64,000 bases of DNA from Clostridium drakei (GCF_000633595.2 NZ_JIBU02000008.1:170301-234300); one strand, 5' to 3'; numbered from the stretch's first letter, positions 1-9,177 are shown. Made by a program: numbers and translations. Notes: generated by a model not told the origin, from the sequence alone.

Positions 1-1
1 A

Positions 2-1534
2 GGTAAAGATGTGAAGGAAATAATGGTACCATTAGGAGAAACAGTGACGAAGAATAAGATACTTAATCTAGCAGATGTAGGAATAGATGTAAATGATAAT
101 AATGCAACTAATGTAATAAAGCAAATTAGAAACGAGAGAGAAAATGCTCCAAGAAAGTTAGTACATTCAAACATTGGATTCTTTGAAAAGGACGGAAAAA
201 ATTTCTTTAAGCATAATAAGATAATATCAGATAACAAGCAAAATGATATTGATTCAGCCTATATTGGTAGGCTTAATATAAAGCCAAAAGGTAGTGGTAA
301 GACATGGCTAAACATGATCAACAAAGAAGTGCTGGGAAGACCTCCATTAGAGCTTGCATTAGCAATAGGATTTTCTGCTCCAGTAGTAGGCTTCATAGCA
401 AATGAACTGGGTATAGAAAGCCCACTGATACATTTATACGGAGATAGTTCTAAAGGAAAAACTACAGCTTTAATGCTTGCAGTATCAGCTTTTGGTTCGC
501 CAAGTATAAATGAAACTGGATTGATAATGACCTGGAATACAACAACAAATGCAATGCATGGAAGTTTGGGCGGAAATACAGGAATACCAGTGGTGTTTGA
601 TGAATCCAGTATGTCTGGTAAGAGTGATTTCACCAATGTAATTTATTCTCTGACAGCAGGACTAGATAAAGAAAGAATGGATAAGGAAGGCAATATAAGG
701 AGTAGAAAGAGTTGGAACACAACAATAGGATCAACTGGAGAGCACTCTATATTTGTAAAGTCAAAGGAAAACACAGGAACAAGAATGAGGTTATTTGAGT
801 TTGAAAACGTAGACTGGACAGAAGATGCAGAACACGCAGACAGGATAAAAGAAATAGTAATATCAAACTATGGACACTATGGAACATTATTTGCAAGAGC
901 ACTAATAATCCTTGGAAAAGAAAAGGTAATACAAATCTATAAAGACTGCAAACAAAATCTAATTGCAAAGATGGTAGAATCAGAATTTAGAGAAAGATTA
1001 GCAGGGAAACTAGCAATACTAATGGTAACAGCAACAATAATAAAAAAATATCTTAAGATAAATCTCACCCTTGAGGAAATAGAAAAAATACTAATAGAAA
1101 ACGAAAATACCAATGTTGAAGATAAGGACATAGGGAAAAAAGCCTATGAAGTAATAATGCAAGAAGTTTCAAGAAATAAATCTAAGTTTGGAGTAGAGTA
1201 TGAATATTGGAAGGATGGTAATAAGCCAGCTAGTGACAAGGAAACATGGGGAAAAATTGAATACAAAGGAACTAAGAAGAATCATACAATGCAGATAGTA
1301 ATAATAGAAACAATACTAAAAAGGATTTTGAAGGATAATGGATTTGAAGACCCAAGATTAGTAACAAAAAAGTGGAAAAGCAAAGGATGTCTTGATTTCG
1401 AGGAAGGCAAAACCTACAGAAGAAGAACAATAAATGACATAAAAACAAAATGTTATGTAATAAAGGTAAATCAAGATGATGTTCCTAAAAGAGAGAAATC
1501 ATTTGAAACAGTAGAAAGCCTAGATGCAATGTAG
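2..1534 (+). CDS. DUF927-type ATPase, 5' end cut by window
   Basis: The frame is open to the first bases of the window, so the true start probably lies upstream. The visible 507 residues carry a P-loop GDSSKGKTT near residues 144-152 and a Walker B-like stretch VVFDESS near residue 192, the arrangement seen in DUF927 proteins. That family comprises putative helicase or primase-like ATPases, mostly found in prophages, satellites and integrated plasmids. After the ATPase core there is a lysine-rich C-terminal part with no recognisable domain. The gene is followed by a non-coding stretch with inverted repeats and then a tyrosine recombinase, which fits the replication module of an integrated element. 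The DUF927 call rests on motif pattern and overall layout; a substrate cannot be assigned. Confidence 0.7.
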   Translation, partial: GKDVKEIMVPLGETVTKNKILNLADVGIDVNDNNATNVIKQIRNERENAPRKLVHSNIGFFEKDGKNFFKHNKIISDNKQNDIDSAYIGRLNIKPKGSGKTWLNMINKEVLGRPPLELALAIGFSAPVVGFIANELGIESPLIHLYGDSSKGKTTALMLAVSAFGSPSINETGLIMTWNTTTNAMHGSLGGNTGIPVVFDESSMSGKSDFTNVIYSLTAGLDKERMDKEGNIRSRKSWNTTIGSTGEHSIFVKSKENTGTRMRLFEFENVDWTEDAEHADRIKEIVISNYGHYGTLFARALIILGKEKVIQIYKDCKQNLIAKMVESEFRERLAGKLAILMVTATIIKKYLKINLTLEEIEKILIENENTNVEDKDIGKKAYEVIMQEVSRNKSKFGVEYEYWKDGNKPASDKETWGKIEYKGTKKNHTMQIVIIETILKRILKDNGFEDPRLVTKKWKSKGCLDFEEGKTYRRRTINDIKTKCYVIKVNQDDVPKREKSFETVESLDAM

Positions 1535-2202
1535 TAACCGAAAAATTCTGGGAAAATAGTGTTAGTAAAACCATAGACTGGGGAACCACGAATCTATAAA
1601 AATCAACAAATCTTTAGAAGGTACCCCAGTTTCCCAGTAAAAAATTTCAGAGACAAAAAATCAATAAAGAGGATTAAGCGGTAGATAAATAATAATCTAA
1701 TAAAAATAAAAAGGGAAAAGGGGAAAATAAATATAAAACCCATAAAAATCAATAGCTCTAACAGTCCCAGTTAATGCCCCAGTTCCCTAAAACCAAACGG
1801 GATACAACAATAAAAACAATAGATAGAAAAAGTAGTAAGCAAGATTTAAAACATAGGTGGTTATTTAAAAATAAAAGTTTGGTACATAGCAACTGTTGAT
1901 TCAGTAATACCCATACCCATTACAAATGTTACTGAAACAAAAGTTACAATACACGATACAATCATTAGCTTAGCACTTATAACCAATAATATGTAGATAT
2001 TACTTGAAACAATAGGGAAATAGGGAGTATATAGTTAGAAAGCAGTAATATCAATGGTTAAATAATTCCCCTTGAAGTGTTCATTCCCTATCGAGCATAG
2101 GGTGACAGCATGGAATAAATAATATAAGGCACAAAGCAGTAACTAAGTACTTTTCAGACATATATTATTACATTGATATAGAAAAAGAAAGGAAGAGATA
2201 CT
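1535..2202. other. Gene-free stretch with nested inverted repeats
   Basis: No ORF with a ribosome site is visible in these 668 bases. CTGGGAAA (1548-1555) pairs with TTTCCCAG (1630-1637), and inside it ACTGGGGAACC (1577-1587) pairs with GGTACCCCAGT (1620-1630) with one mismatch. A further copy of the same word, CCCCAGTTCCC, lies at 1777-1787. A separate short palindrome, CCCTAT-cgagc-ATAGGG, is at 2087-2103, about 100 bp before the recombinase start. These could be iterons, protein binding sites or decayed element ends. Which of these is right cannot be settled from sequence alone. Confidence 0.45.
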
Positions 2203-3069
2203 ATGATACCTCTAAAATCAGCGATTAATGGATATAATGAGCATCTAATAAATACTGAAAAAAGTCCAGAAACAACATATGGATACGGTAACCAACTTAA
2301 AAAGATGGAATCATATTTTCTTAAAAAATTCAACTATCCTCCATACTTAGATGATATAACGCTAACTAATCTTGAAGAATACCTAGGCAGTCAATTAGCT
2401 GCTGGATTAGCACAAGCAAGTAGGAGCAGAAGCTACCACATAATAAGATCATTCTATAGTTATTGTTACAAGAAGGAGTTAGTTGAAAGAAATATAGCTC
2501 TAAGCCTTGAACCAATAAAGGTAAAGAGAAAAGAAAGAACTTATCTAACAGAGAATGAAGTAGTAGTATTAGTAGAAAAAATAGAAAATGAGTTAGTAAG
2601 GATAGTAGTAACTGCAATATATCATACAGGCATGAGAATATCAGAATGCACTAACTTAAGGCTTAAAGATGTAGATTTTGAAAATCAAGTGATTCATATA
2701 ATAGGCGGAAAAGGAAATAAGGACAGAGATATTCCAATCAGTGATAAACTAAATGAAATTCTAACGGACTACATTCAAAATAAAAGATCAAAGTTTAATT
2801 ATAGTGAGTACTTTTTTGCAACAATGAAATCAGGGAGAATTTCACCACAGCATATTAATAGACAAATAAGTGCAGCGGTTAAAAAGCTTAAATGGGACAA
2901 GCAAGTATCAGCACATATTCTAAGACATAGCTTTGCATCAAAATTAGTCCAAAAGGAAGTTAATATAGTTAGAATCCAAAAGCTACTGGGACATTCAGAT
3001 CTTAGAGTAACATCAATTTACACACATACAAGTCAAGATGAATTAAGACAAGCTGTAAATGTAATTTAG
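2203..3069 (+). CDS. Tyrosine recombinase/integrase, copy 1
   Basis: This is a 288-residue site-specific recombinase of the XerC/XerD/phage integrase family. An N-terminal SAM-like core-binding domain (about residues 5-90) precedes the catalytic domain. The catalytic set is complete: Arg in GMRISE (~145), Lys in GGKGNKDR (~170), His-x-x-Arg in HILRHSF (~238/241), His in LLGHSD (~264) and the nucleophile Tyr in SIYTHT (~273). Start ATG follows GGAAGAGA. It is followed 19 bp later by a small DNA-binding protein gene, probably in one operon. A paralog in the same gene order lies on the opposite strand at 16623-17483. Short recombinases of this type move or invert DNA between short sites; the sites used here are unknown. 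Confidence 0.9.
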   Translation: MIPLKSAINGYNEHLINTEKSPETTYGYGNQLKKMESYFLKKFNYPPYLDDITLTNLEEYLGSQLAAGLAQASRSRSYHIIRSFYSYCYKKELVERNIALSLEPIKVKRKERTYLTENEVVVLVEKIENELVRIVVTAIYHTGMRISECTNLRLKDVDFENQVIHIIGGKGNKDRDIPISDKLNEILTDYIQNKRSKFNYSEYFFATMKSGRISPQHINRQISAAVKKLKWDKQVSAHILRHSFASKLVQKEVNIVRIQKLLGHSDLRVTSIYTHTSQDELRQAVNVI

Positions 3070-3088
3070 TAGAAGGGGGAAAATTATT

Positions 3089-3841
3089 ATGGGAGAAGCA
3101 GTAAAGAAAGCAATGTATGATGATAAGGTAGAACTAATCCTAAAAGGGCTAACAGAAGGTAAGTCAAGAGAAGAGTTAGCAGAGGAACTTGAATATAAAA
3201 ACTATAAAAGTTTAGATATGTACATGAGAAGAAAGAATTGGAGATGGAATCAAAGGACTGAAAACTACGAAGAGCAAGTAACAAAAGCTACCTTTGAAGA
3301 TAGGCTAGATCAAGTAAGAACAATTGGTACAAAAGCAGGTAGAGTAATAGATTTATTTAATAGTGGAATAGAAGATCCAATGGAAATTGCCAAGAAAGCA
3401 GGATTTAGAAATCATATTGAAATGGCAAATTACATGACAAATAAAAATTATGTTTGGAATAATGAATTAGGTAATTATGGAATGAAAACAGGGAAGTTAG
3501 AGGATAAACACGATAAACTTGTAACAGAGCAAACTTTAAATGTAACAGAAGAAACAGATATTAAACAATTCATACCAATTTTAAAGGTACTCCAAAATAA
3601 TAAGGATAAGATAGTTGAAAATTTAACACCAGAACTACAAACAAATAAAATACCAACATATTTAGTTCCAGGTATTGCAACTATACTATCAGCACAAATG
3701 ATGAGCAGTTTAAAATTTTTATTAAGAGAGTTTTCGAATGAAAAAAATATAACACAGAGGCAAATATTAGAGGTAGCATTAATAGAATTCTTTAATAAAT
3801 ATGGATATAGCTATAGGGTAAAGGAAATGTTTAATGCTTAA
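3089..3841 (+). CDS. Recombinase-linked repeat-HTH protein, copy 1
   Basis: This 250-residue protein is of unknown family and starts after AGAAGGGGGA, directly behind the recombinase. It contains two ~40-residue repeats that look like helix-turn-helix units. Each has an ExAxxxxxxN/H core and then a signature YMxxKxxxW: the first ends in MYMRRKNWRW (~residues 46-55), the second in NYMTNKNYVW (~residues 115-124). A third, C-terminal block (~195-250) contains the motif EFSNEKNITQRQILEVALIE and resembles an all-helical DNA-binding or dimerisation unit. The same architecture recurs in the - strand copy at 15801-16604, where it again sits next to a recombinase. A role as recombination directionality or accessory factor is inferred only from this linkage. 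Confidence 0.6.
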   Translation: MGEAVKKAMYDDKVELILKGLTEGKSREELAEELEYKNYKSLDMYMRRKNWRWNQRTENYEEQVTKATFEDRLDQVRTIGTKAGRVIDLFNSGIEDPMEIAKKAGFRNHIEMANYMTNKNYVWNNELGNYGMKTGKLEDKHDKLVTEQTLNVTEETDIKQFIPILKVLQNNKDKIVENLTPELQTNKIPTYLVPGIATILSAQMMSSLKFLLREFSNEKNITQRQILEVALIEFFNKYGYSYRVKEMFNA

Positions 3842-3991
3842 TGATACTTGAAAAGATTCTATATAATAACCTACAGAAACTATTTAGTACAGGAAGGCTA
3901 CGAGGTAAACATCATAATAGAACTACTGTAAATAGTATAGATAATATTGTAATTTTCTGATAAAATAAAGATAGAAGAAGGGAATGATTAC

Positions 3992-4849
3992 ATGAATAGA
4001 TTAAAACCCCTAAATGATTTCGTCTTCAAAAAAGTCTTTGGAGAAGAAGAAACAAAGTATAATCTAATAGCACTACTTAATGCAATATTAAGTAAAAAGG
4101 ATACAGATAAGCTAGTAACACTAGAAATAGTTGAAAATAAAGAGTTAACACCAGAACTTATAGAAGATAAGACGGGTATAATAGATGTCAGAGCAAAAAC
4201 AGCAGATGGTACACAATTGGAGATAGAAGTACAACTAACAAACCAGCATAATATGGATAAAAGAACCTTGTGGTACTGGGGAGAAATATATTCAGAAGGT
4301 ATTAAAAAAGGAGAAGATTACAGAAATCTAACCAAGGTAATTACAATCAACATAGTAGACTTTGAATATATTAATATACCTAATAAATTTCATACAACCT
4401 TTCACCTATGGGAAGATGAAGTTAAAGACTATATGCTGACAGATGTAGTAGAGATACATTTCATTGAAATGGAGAAGTTTAGAAAGCTAACAAATAAGAA
4501 TCTAAAAGAAGATAAGCTTCAAAGATGGCTGTCATTCTTTAGAGAAGATATAAGTAAAGAAGAGTTAAAGGAGTTGATGGATATGGATGTTGATATTAAA
4601 AAAGCAGAAGAAAAAATGGAATATCTAAGCAGTGATCCAAAAACTTTAGAACTTTACAAAGCAAGAGAAAGATCACTACATGAGAGGGCTAATATGATAA
4701 GTTCTGCTAGAGAAGAAGGAGCAACTGAAAAAGCATTGAGAGTAGCTGAAAAAATGTTAAAACGAGGAGATAGTATAGAAGATATTGTTGACATAACTGA
4801 ACTTTCAGTGGATACAGTAATGGATCTAAAAAAGAAAATGATGCATTAA
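3992..4849 (+). CDS. Rpn/PD-(D/E)XK nuclease family transposase-like protein
   Basis: This 285-residue protein begins with LKPLNDFVFKKVFG, the typical start of the Rpn family (recombination-promoting nuclease, PD-(D/E)XK fold). The nuclease motif is visible as IDVRAKTADG followed by LEIEVQL (about residues 64-80), giving the D...ExE pattern. The C-terminal part (~225-285) has the helical ARERSLHERA and AEKMLKRGDSIEDI segments found at the end of many family members. Start ATG follows GAAGAAGGGA. It lies between the repeat-HTH gene and the anchorless S-layer ORF, where the - strand unit has no equivalent, so it was probably inserted later. Such proteins are usually spread in multiple copies in clostridial genomes; mobility by this protein itself is not proven. 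Confidence 0.8.
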   Translation: MNRLKPLNDFVFKKVFGEEETKYNLIALLNAILSKKDTDKLVTLEIVENKELTPELIEDKTGIIDVRAKTADGTQLEIEVQLTNQHNMDKRTLWYWGEIYSEGIKKGEDYRNLTKVITINIVDFEYINIPNKFHTTFHLWEDEVKDYMLTDVVEIHFIEMEKFRKLTNKNLKEDKLQRWLSFFREDISKEELKELMDMDVDIKKAEEKMEYLSSDPKTLELYKARERSLHERANMISSAREEGATEKALRVAEKMLKRGDSIEDIVDITELSVDTVMDLKKKMMH

Positions 4850-4871
4850 AATAGTATTAAATTCTTTGTAA

Positions 4872-4952
4872 GAGTTAAAGGAATTGATGGATGTGAATGT
4901 TGATATCAAATCAAAGGAAAAGAAAGAGCATTTAAAAATACTTGATAAATAA
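4872..4952 (+). pseudogene. 3' remnant of a second Rpn-family gene
   Basis: A reading frame of 26 codons, ELKELMDVNVDIKSKEKK and on to a TAA at 4950-4952, repeats the segment EELKELMDMDVDIKKAEEK found inside the intact Rpn gene just upstream (about 4560-4615). The DNA also matches there. It has no start of its own, so it is the tail of a lost or recombined Rpn copy. It shows that this spot has been rearranged. Confidence 0.6.
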
Positions 4953-4980
4953 CAGTGATTAAAGTCGCTGTTATTTTTTT
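4948..4980 (+). terminator. Rho-independent terminator
   Basis: The stem AATAACAGTGA / TCGCTGTTATT (4948-4958 with 4965-4975, one G-U pair) has a 6-base loop and is followed by a T run. It overlaps the stop of the Rpn remnant and separates the Rpn gene from the S-layer-type ORF. Confidence 0.75.
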
Positions 4981-4994
4981 GTCCAAAAGTCAAG

Positions 4995-5030
4995 TTTTTG
5001 TCTACAGTACAATAAAACTGTAGACAAAAA
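4995..5030. repeat. 14-bp perfect inverted repeat before headless S-layer ORF
   Basis: TTTTTGTCTACAGT (4995-5008) and ACTGTAGACAAAAA (5017-5030) are perfect reverse complements around the 8-base centre ACAATAAA. T and A runs at the two ends would let it work as a terminator in either direction. It is also the shape of a tyrosine recombinase core site, and it lies about 105 bp before the anchorless S-layer ORF. It shares the central word AGTACAA with the inverted repeat at the head of the - strand ORF (15545-15575). Confidence 0.6.
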
Positions 5031-5156
5031 ATAATTTGATTTGTAATTATTAGTGTATCTAATAATAGTTTATCTATAGTTCAACAAAATATAGAATTCC
5101 TAACTGTCAACAGCATTGATTTGACTAAGGTTTGAGGAGGTGAAGATAGGAATAAT

Positions 5157-8100
5157 TTGGGTTCAGTTAGTGCTATTACTGCTACAAGTGCTACAGTTAC
5201 ATTAGCAGCAGCTCAAACAACTGCTCCAACAGCAGACAAGTTTGATGTAGAAGTAACACCAGAAGGTGCTACAGCAGCTACAAAATATGCTGTTAAAACA
5301 GTAACACCAGTAGATGGAGATACAACAAATACTAAATTTGTTTTAACTTTTGAAGACGGAAAAACATTAGATAAGACTCAAGGAAACTTAAAAGTTAATG
5401 GACAAGCTCCAGCAACAAAAGTAGTAACTGGTTCAGAATATGATTATGATTTTAAAGTCCCAGAAATTAAGAATGTTGAAATAAGGGATGATCAACACAT
5501 AGTAATTCATTTCTCAGAAAAAATGGATGCTTCAGCTGCTCCATCAACAACTGTATTTAATACTTATGAATTCACAAAAATTTCAGACCAAACTAAATTG
5601 ATAGGGAATGTTGGAGACACTGCTGATCAAACAGGCGTACTAGCAGCATTAAGTGCTGATAAGAAATCAGTTACACTTACTTTAGGACAAAAAATGGTTC
5701 CTGCAACTTACACGTTAAAGGTTAAGACAGGAGCAGCAGTTAAGGATATTCAAAATAATGCAAATTATAAAGTATATCCAGGAACAGAAGTTACAGTTAC
5801 ACCAACAGCTGATCAATTAACTGATAAAACAGCACCAGCAATGACTAAAGCTGAATATGATTCATCAACAAAACAATTAAAATTAACATTTGATTCAGCA
5901 GTAAAAGATTCAACTTTTGCGCAAGCAAATGTGCTATTTGGTGGAATAGCTTTAACTGCATCAGATGTAATAATAGATACTACACCAGATGATAATGTAT
6001 TAACAATTCAATTGTCAGATGCTACAGCAGCTAAATTAAACTTAGCAAGTGGTGCTAATGTAGAATTGAAGGCAGTAGATGGACAATCATTAGCAGATGC
6101 TAATGGAAATGAAGTAAGTGGAACAATGGCTGTTTCATTACAAACGCCACCAACACTTGCTGATGCAACAGCAACAGGCACTAGTTTTGATGAAGCTTCA
6201 AGAGTATTAACTATTAAATTTAATGAGCCTGTTAAATTAGTAGATGCAAGTTTAATTACTCTTGATAATCAAGCAGATGTTGCTCAAGCTTTATCAAAAG
6301 CAAATGATACTATTGTTGCAGGTACTGATGGAACTGATACAATAAAAATTCAGTTATCAAAAGCTACTTATGACAATATAAGCGATAATACTGGAAAAAC
6401 TATTGGATTAGTAGTAGGTGCAGGAGCAGTTAAAGATTTATCTGATACTCCAAACAAAGCTATATCAAAAGTTGAAGTTGCATATGCTCAAGATACAACA
6501 GCACCTGTGTTTGCTACAACTGGAGCAGCAACATTTAATAACAGAACTGGAGAGCTTGTATTAAGTTTTAGTAAACCAGTAATAGAAACAGTTTCAACAG
6601 AAGCAAATGTTAAAATAACTGATGGTACAGTTACTAAGTCATTAGCAGATTTAAAAGCAGGTGGTGGAAGTGTTGTAGTAAAAGATAACACTATAACTGT
6701 TAAAGTGGGAACTGAGTTAGCTAATGTAAAAGGATGGTTTGATGCAGGAAGCAAAGTAATAGTATTTACTACAGCTGATGGAGATGTTATAGACTATGCA
6801 GCAAACGGATTAAAAGCAATAGCTTCAACAGATGCTAAAGCACCAGTAGTTACATTAAAAGATGAGATTGCACCACAAATTGTAACTCCTAATGCTGTTG
6901 GAACATTATCCTCAACTAAATTCTCATTAAAATTTAATGAAGCAATGGATGCAACAAGTGCTAATACAGCAGCGAACTACAAAGTATATGATCAACAAAA
7001 CGATAAATATATTGCTTGTACAGCAGTTCAATTACAGAGTGATAATCAAACTGTAGTATTAACATTCGCTGAAGCATTAACAGTACCAAATAATGATAAC
7101 TATAAAATATATGTTAATAATGTAAAAGATGCTTCATTAAACAGAATAGCAAATGATTCAACTGCTGCATTTACTTTAGGAACAGCTGATACAACAGCAC
7201 CTGGAGTAAACAAGGCTGAATTTACAAATAAGGATGCTAATTCAATCGAGGTAACATATACTAAAGTTGTAAATCCATCAGACGCAGAAAACATAGCAAA
7301 CTATGTAGTAAAAGATGGAACAACAGCTTATGCATTAACAAATGCAAAAGTAACTTCAAAAGTAACTGCAGGAGTTACAGTAGCAACAATTACATTTGAC
7401 AATGTAATACCAACAGCAAAATCTACATTAACATTAAAAGTAAATAATGTTAAAGACTTAGCTGGAAATGTAATAAAAGTAGCTGGTGATGCAGATACAC
7501 CTGCAACAGCTGTAGATGATAACTTTGTAACTATTGCAGCTAAAACAGGATCAATAGACAGTGTAGCACCAACTTATGTTGCAACAATACTTGATATGGG
7601 TGGAACAGCAAATGATAAGGTAATCTTAACATTTACAAAAGATGTAGATACAACATCTGTTATGAATCCAGCTAGTTATGCAGTATCAAGTTCAACTGTA
7701 ACTGGATTAACAGTTGCTAGTGTAGAAAAATATGATGCAGCAACAAAACAAGCTACATTAGTATTGAATAAAAATGTAGGAACAGCCAATGATATATCAT
7801 TTAATGTAGTTGCAAATAAGATAGCAGATAAAGCAGGTAACTATGTAGCAGCTACTGCACAAACTGGATTAGCAGCACAAGATTTAACTGCACCAACACT
7901 TGATACAGTTACAGCAGATGCTAAATTAGCTGATAAAAGTGATGTAATTACATTAAAATTTAATAAAGATGTTTACGAAAATACAACTGGAACAGCTTTA
8001 GCACCTGCAGATTTATCAAAATACTTTACAGTTAAAGTAGGAAATACTACATTAACTGGAAGTGATTTAGATGCATACTTCACAGAACTTGGAAGTGGTT

Positions 8101-8846
8101 CAACATTTACATTAACTACTCAATCAGGAAAAGAAATTAAGAATGGTGATGTAATAACAGTTACATTAAATTCAGGAAAAGTATTATATGATGCGTCACA
8201 AAATCCAGTTTCTTCAATAACTAAGACAGTAACAGCTACTACAACAGAAACTGCTTTAGCATTAGGTACAGGACATACAGCTGATGGATCAAAAATAACA
8301 TTAAAACTTAACCATGCAATAGATCCTGCAACATTAAAAGCTGATGGTTCAGACTTTGTAGTACCAGGATACATTATAAAGAATGCAGTTCTTGCAAACA
8401 CTAACCAAGATGTAGTACTTACATTAGCTAATGCAATTCCAGCAAGTACAAAAATAAATGTATCATTAGCAGATAATGCTAACATTTGTGATCTTGTAGG
8501 AAGTAAATTAGTAATTAGTACTCCAGTAGAAATAACTTCAGCAGCAGCAGCAACACCAGCAGCAGCATTAACAGCAACAGCAACTCAAGGATCAGTTACT
8601 GGATCAACAGCAATAACAGCAACACCAACAGGAACAAATACTTTAGTATATAAGGTTTCTAGTACAGCTGTTACAACACCAAATGTTGGAGATACAGTGT
8701 CAGGAACTAGTGCATTAACAAGTGGAGCTGATATAACAGGAGTAGATGATACAACTAATAAATATGTAGCTGTATATGAATTAGATGGAAGTAACAAAAT
8801 AGTTTCATTTAAGTTAATAACATTAACTTCTGCTGAAATAAAGTAG
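5157..8846 (+). CDS. Headless S-layer-type Ig-like repeat protein, copy 1
   Basis: A 1229-codon ORF of tandem Ig-like/SbsA-type domains with recurring linkers such as DTTAPGVNKAEF and DTTAPVFATTG and many FxxAMDxxS/LTF strands, as in clostridial S-layer proteins. It lacks what a secreted S-layer protein needs: there is no signal peptide, CWB2 or SLH anchor. The first residues, GSVSAITATSATVTL, already look like the first strand of an Ig-like domain. The only possible start is TTG at 5157, in a frame that opens at 5136. An AGGAGGTGA lies 13 bases upstream, which is rather far. The frame is intact for 3.7 kb, so it is either recent or kept by selection. Ala/Thr-rich composition and regular GCA/ACA codons are like those of the - strand counterpart. 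It may be a silent cassette; expression as a cytoplasmic protein is possible but would be odd. Confidence 0.75.
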   Translation: MGSVSAITATSATVTLAAAQTTAPTADKFDVEVTPEGATAATKYAVKTVTPVDGDTTNTKFVLTFEDGKTLDKTQGNLKVNGQAPATKVVTGSEYDYDFKVPEIKNVEIRDDQHIVIHFSEKMDASAAPSTTVFNTYEFTKISDQTKLIGNVGDTADQTGVLAALSADKKSVTLTLGQKMVPATYTLKVKTGAAVKDIQNNANYKVYPGTEVTVTPTADQLTDKTAPAMTKAEYDSSTKQLKLTFDSAVKDSTFAQANVLFGGIALTASDVIIDTTPDDNVLTIQLSDATAAKLNLASGANVELKAVDGQSLADANGNEVSGTMAVSLQTPPTLADATATGTSFDEASRVLTIKFNEPVKLVDASLITLDNQADVAQALSKANDTIVAGTDGTDTIKIQLSKATYDNISDNTGKTIGLVVGAGAVKDLSDTPNKAISKVEVAYAQDTTAPVFATTGAATFNNRTGELVLSFSKPVIETVSTEANVKITDGTVTKSLADLKAGGGSVVVKDNTITVKVGTELANVKGWFDAGSKVIVFTTADGDVIDYAANGLKAIASTDAKAPVVTLKDEIAPQIVTPNAVGTLSSTKFSLKFNEAMDATSANTAANYKVYDQQNDKYIACTAVQLQSDNQTVVLTFAEALTVPNNDNYKIYVNNVKDASLNRIANDSTAAFTLGTADTTAPGVNKAEFTNKDANSIEVTYTKVVNPSDAENIANYVVKDGTTAYALTNAKVTSKVTAGVTVATITFDNVIPTAKSTLTLKVNNVKDLAGNVIKVAGDADTPATAVDDNFVTIAAKTGSIDSVAPTYVATILDMGGTANDKVILTFTKDVDTTSVMNPASYAVSSSTVTGLTVASVEKYDAATKQATLVLNKNVGTANDISFNVVANKIADKAGNYVAATAQTGLAAQDLTAPTLDTVTADAKLADKSDVITLKFNKDVYENTTGTALAPADLSKYFTVKVGNTTLTGSDLDAYFTELGSGSTFTLTTQSGKEIKNGDVITVTLNSGKVLYDASQNPVSSITKTVTATTTETALALGTGHTADGSKITLKLNHAIDPATLKADGSDFVVPGYIIKNAVLANTNQDVVLTLANAIPASTKINVSLADNANICDLVGSKLVISTPVEITSAAAATPAAALTATATQGSVTGSTAITATPTGTNTLVYKVSSTAVTTPNVGDTVSGTSALTSGADITGVDDTTNKYVAVYELDGSNKIVSFKLITLTSAEIK

Positions 8847-8860
8847 CAAACTTAACTTTT

Positions 8861-9087
8861 CAGGTTTCACAAAGGGATCAAACCCGTAGAAAATTTATAA
8901 ATACAAAAATTAAAGGAGAGGAAGGAAAGTACAGCCTTCCTTCTCCCATCTAAATGAACGGATAAAATTGTACTAACATATCTAAAAATATCTTTAAGTC
9001 AAAAAAATAATCAGGTCACATACTGATTGAAAAACAGAATAATCAAAACTAAGAGTATCTCTAGGGGTACTCTTCTATTCTTTTTTG
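8861..9087 (+). repeat. Cassette 3' element R1 with terminator
   Basis: This element directly follows the S-layer-type ORF. Its parts in order are AAAGGGATCAAACCC, then a hairpin GGAGAGGAAGG / CCTTCCTTCTCC (8915-8925, 8935-8946; one bulge), then TCAGGTCACATACTGATTGA, then the terminator AAGAGTA (9051-9057) / TACTCTT (9068-9074) followed by TCTATTCTTTTTTG. The same order of parts recurs at 10577-10765 and, reversed, at 12165-12311; a shorter copy is at 11135-11232. The last hairpin is a plausible Rho-independent terminator. Confidence 0.75.
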
Positions 9088-9115
9088 AATTAATATAAAA
9101 ATATGAGTTAATTAA

Positions 9116-9144
9116 TTGAATGATATAGGCAATAGTAATATAAT
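9116..9144 (+). promoter_or_regulatory. Sigma-A promoter for small membrane protein
   Basis: TTGAAT (9116-9121), a 17-bp spacer and TATAAT (9139-9144) lie 34 bp before the chosen start. The same -35/-10 pair and spacing, with nearly the same flanks, stands before the paralogous gene at 17743-17771. That agreement supports the promoter and shows the two genes were duplicated with their leaders. Confidence 0.8.
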
Positions 9145-9177
9145 CTAATTATGTGTAAAGTACAGGAGGTGAGGCAG

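Noticed and set aside
8915..8946. First hairpin of R1 as the transcription terminator
   Set aside because: No T run follows; the later hairpin at 9051-9086 has one and is the better candidate.
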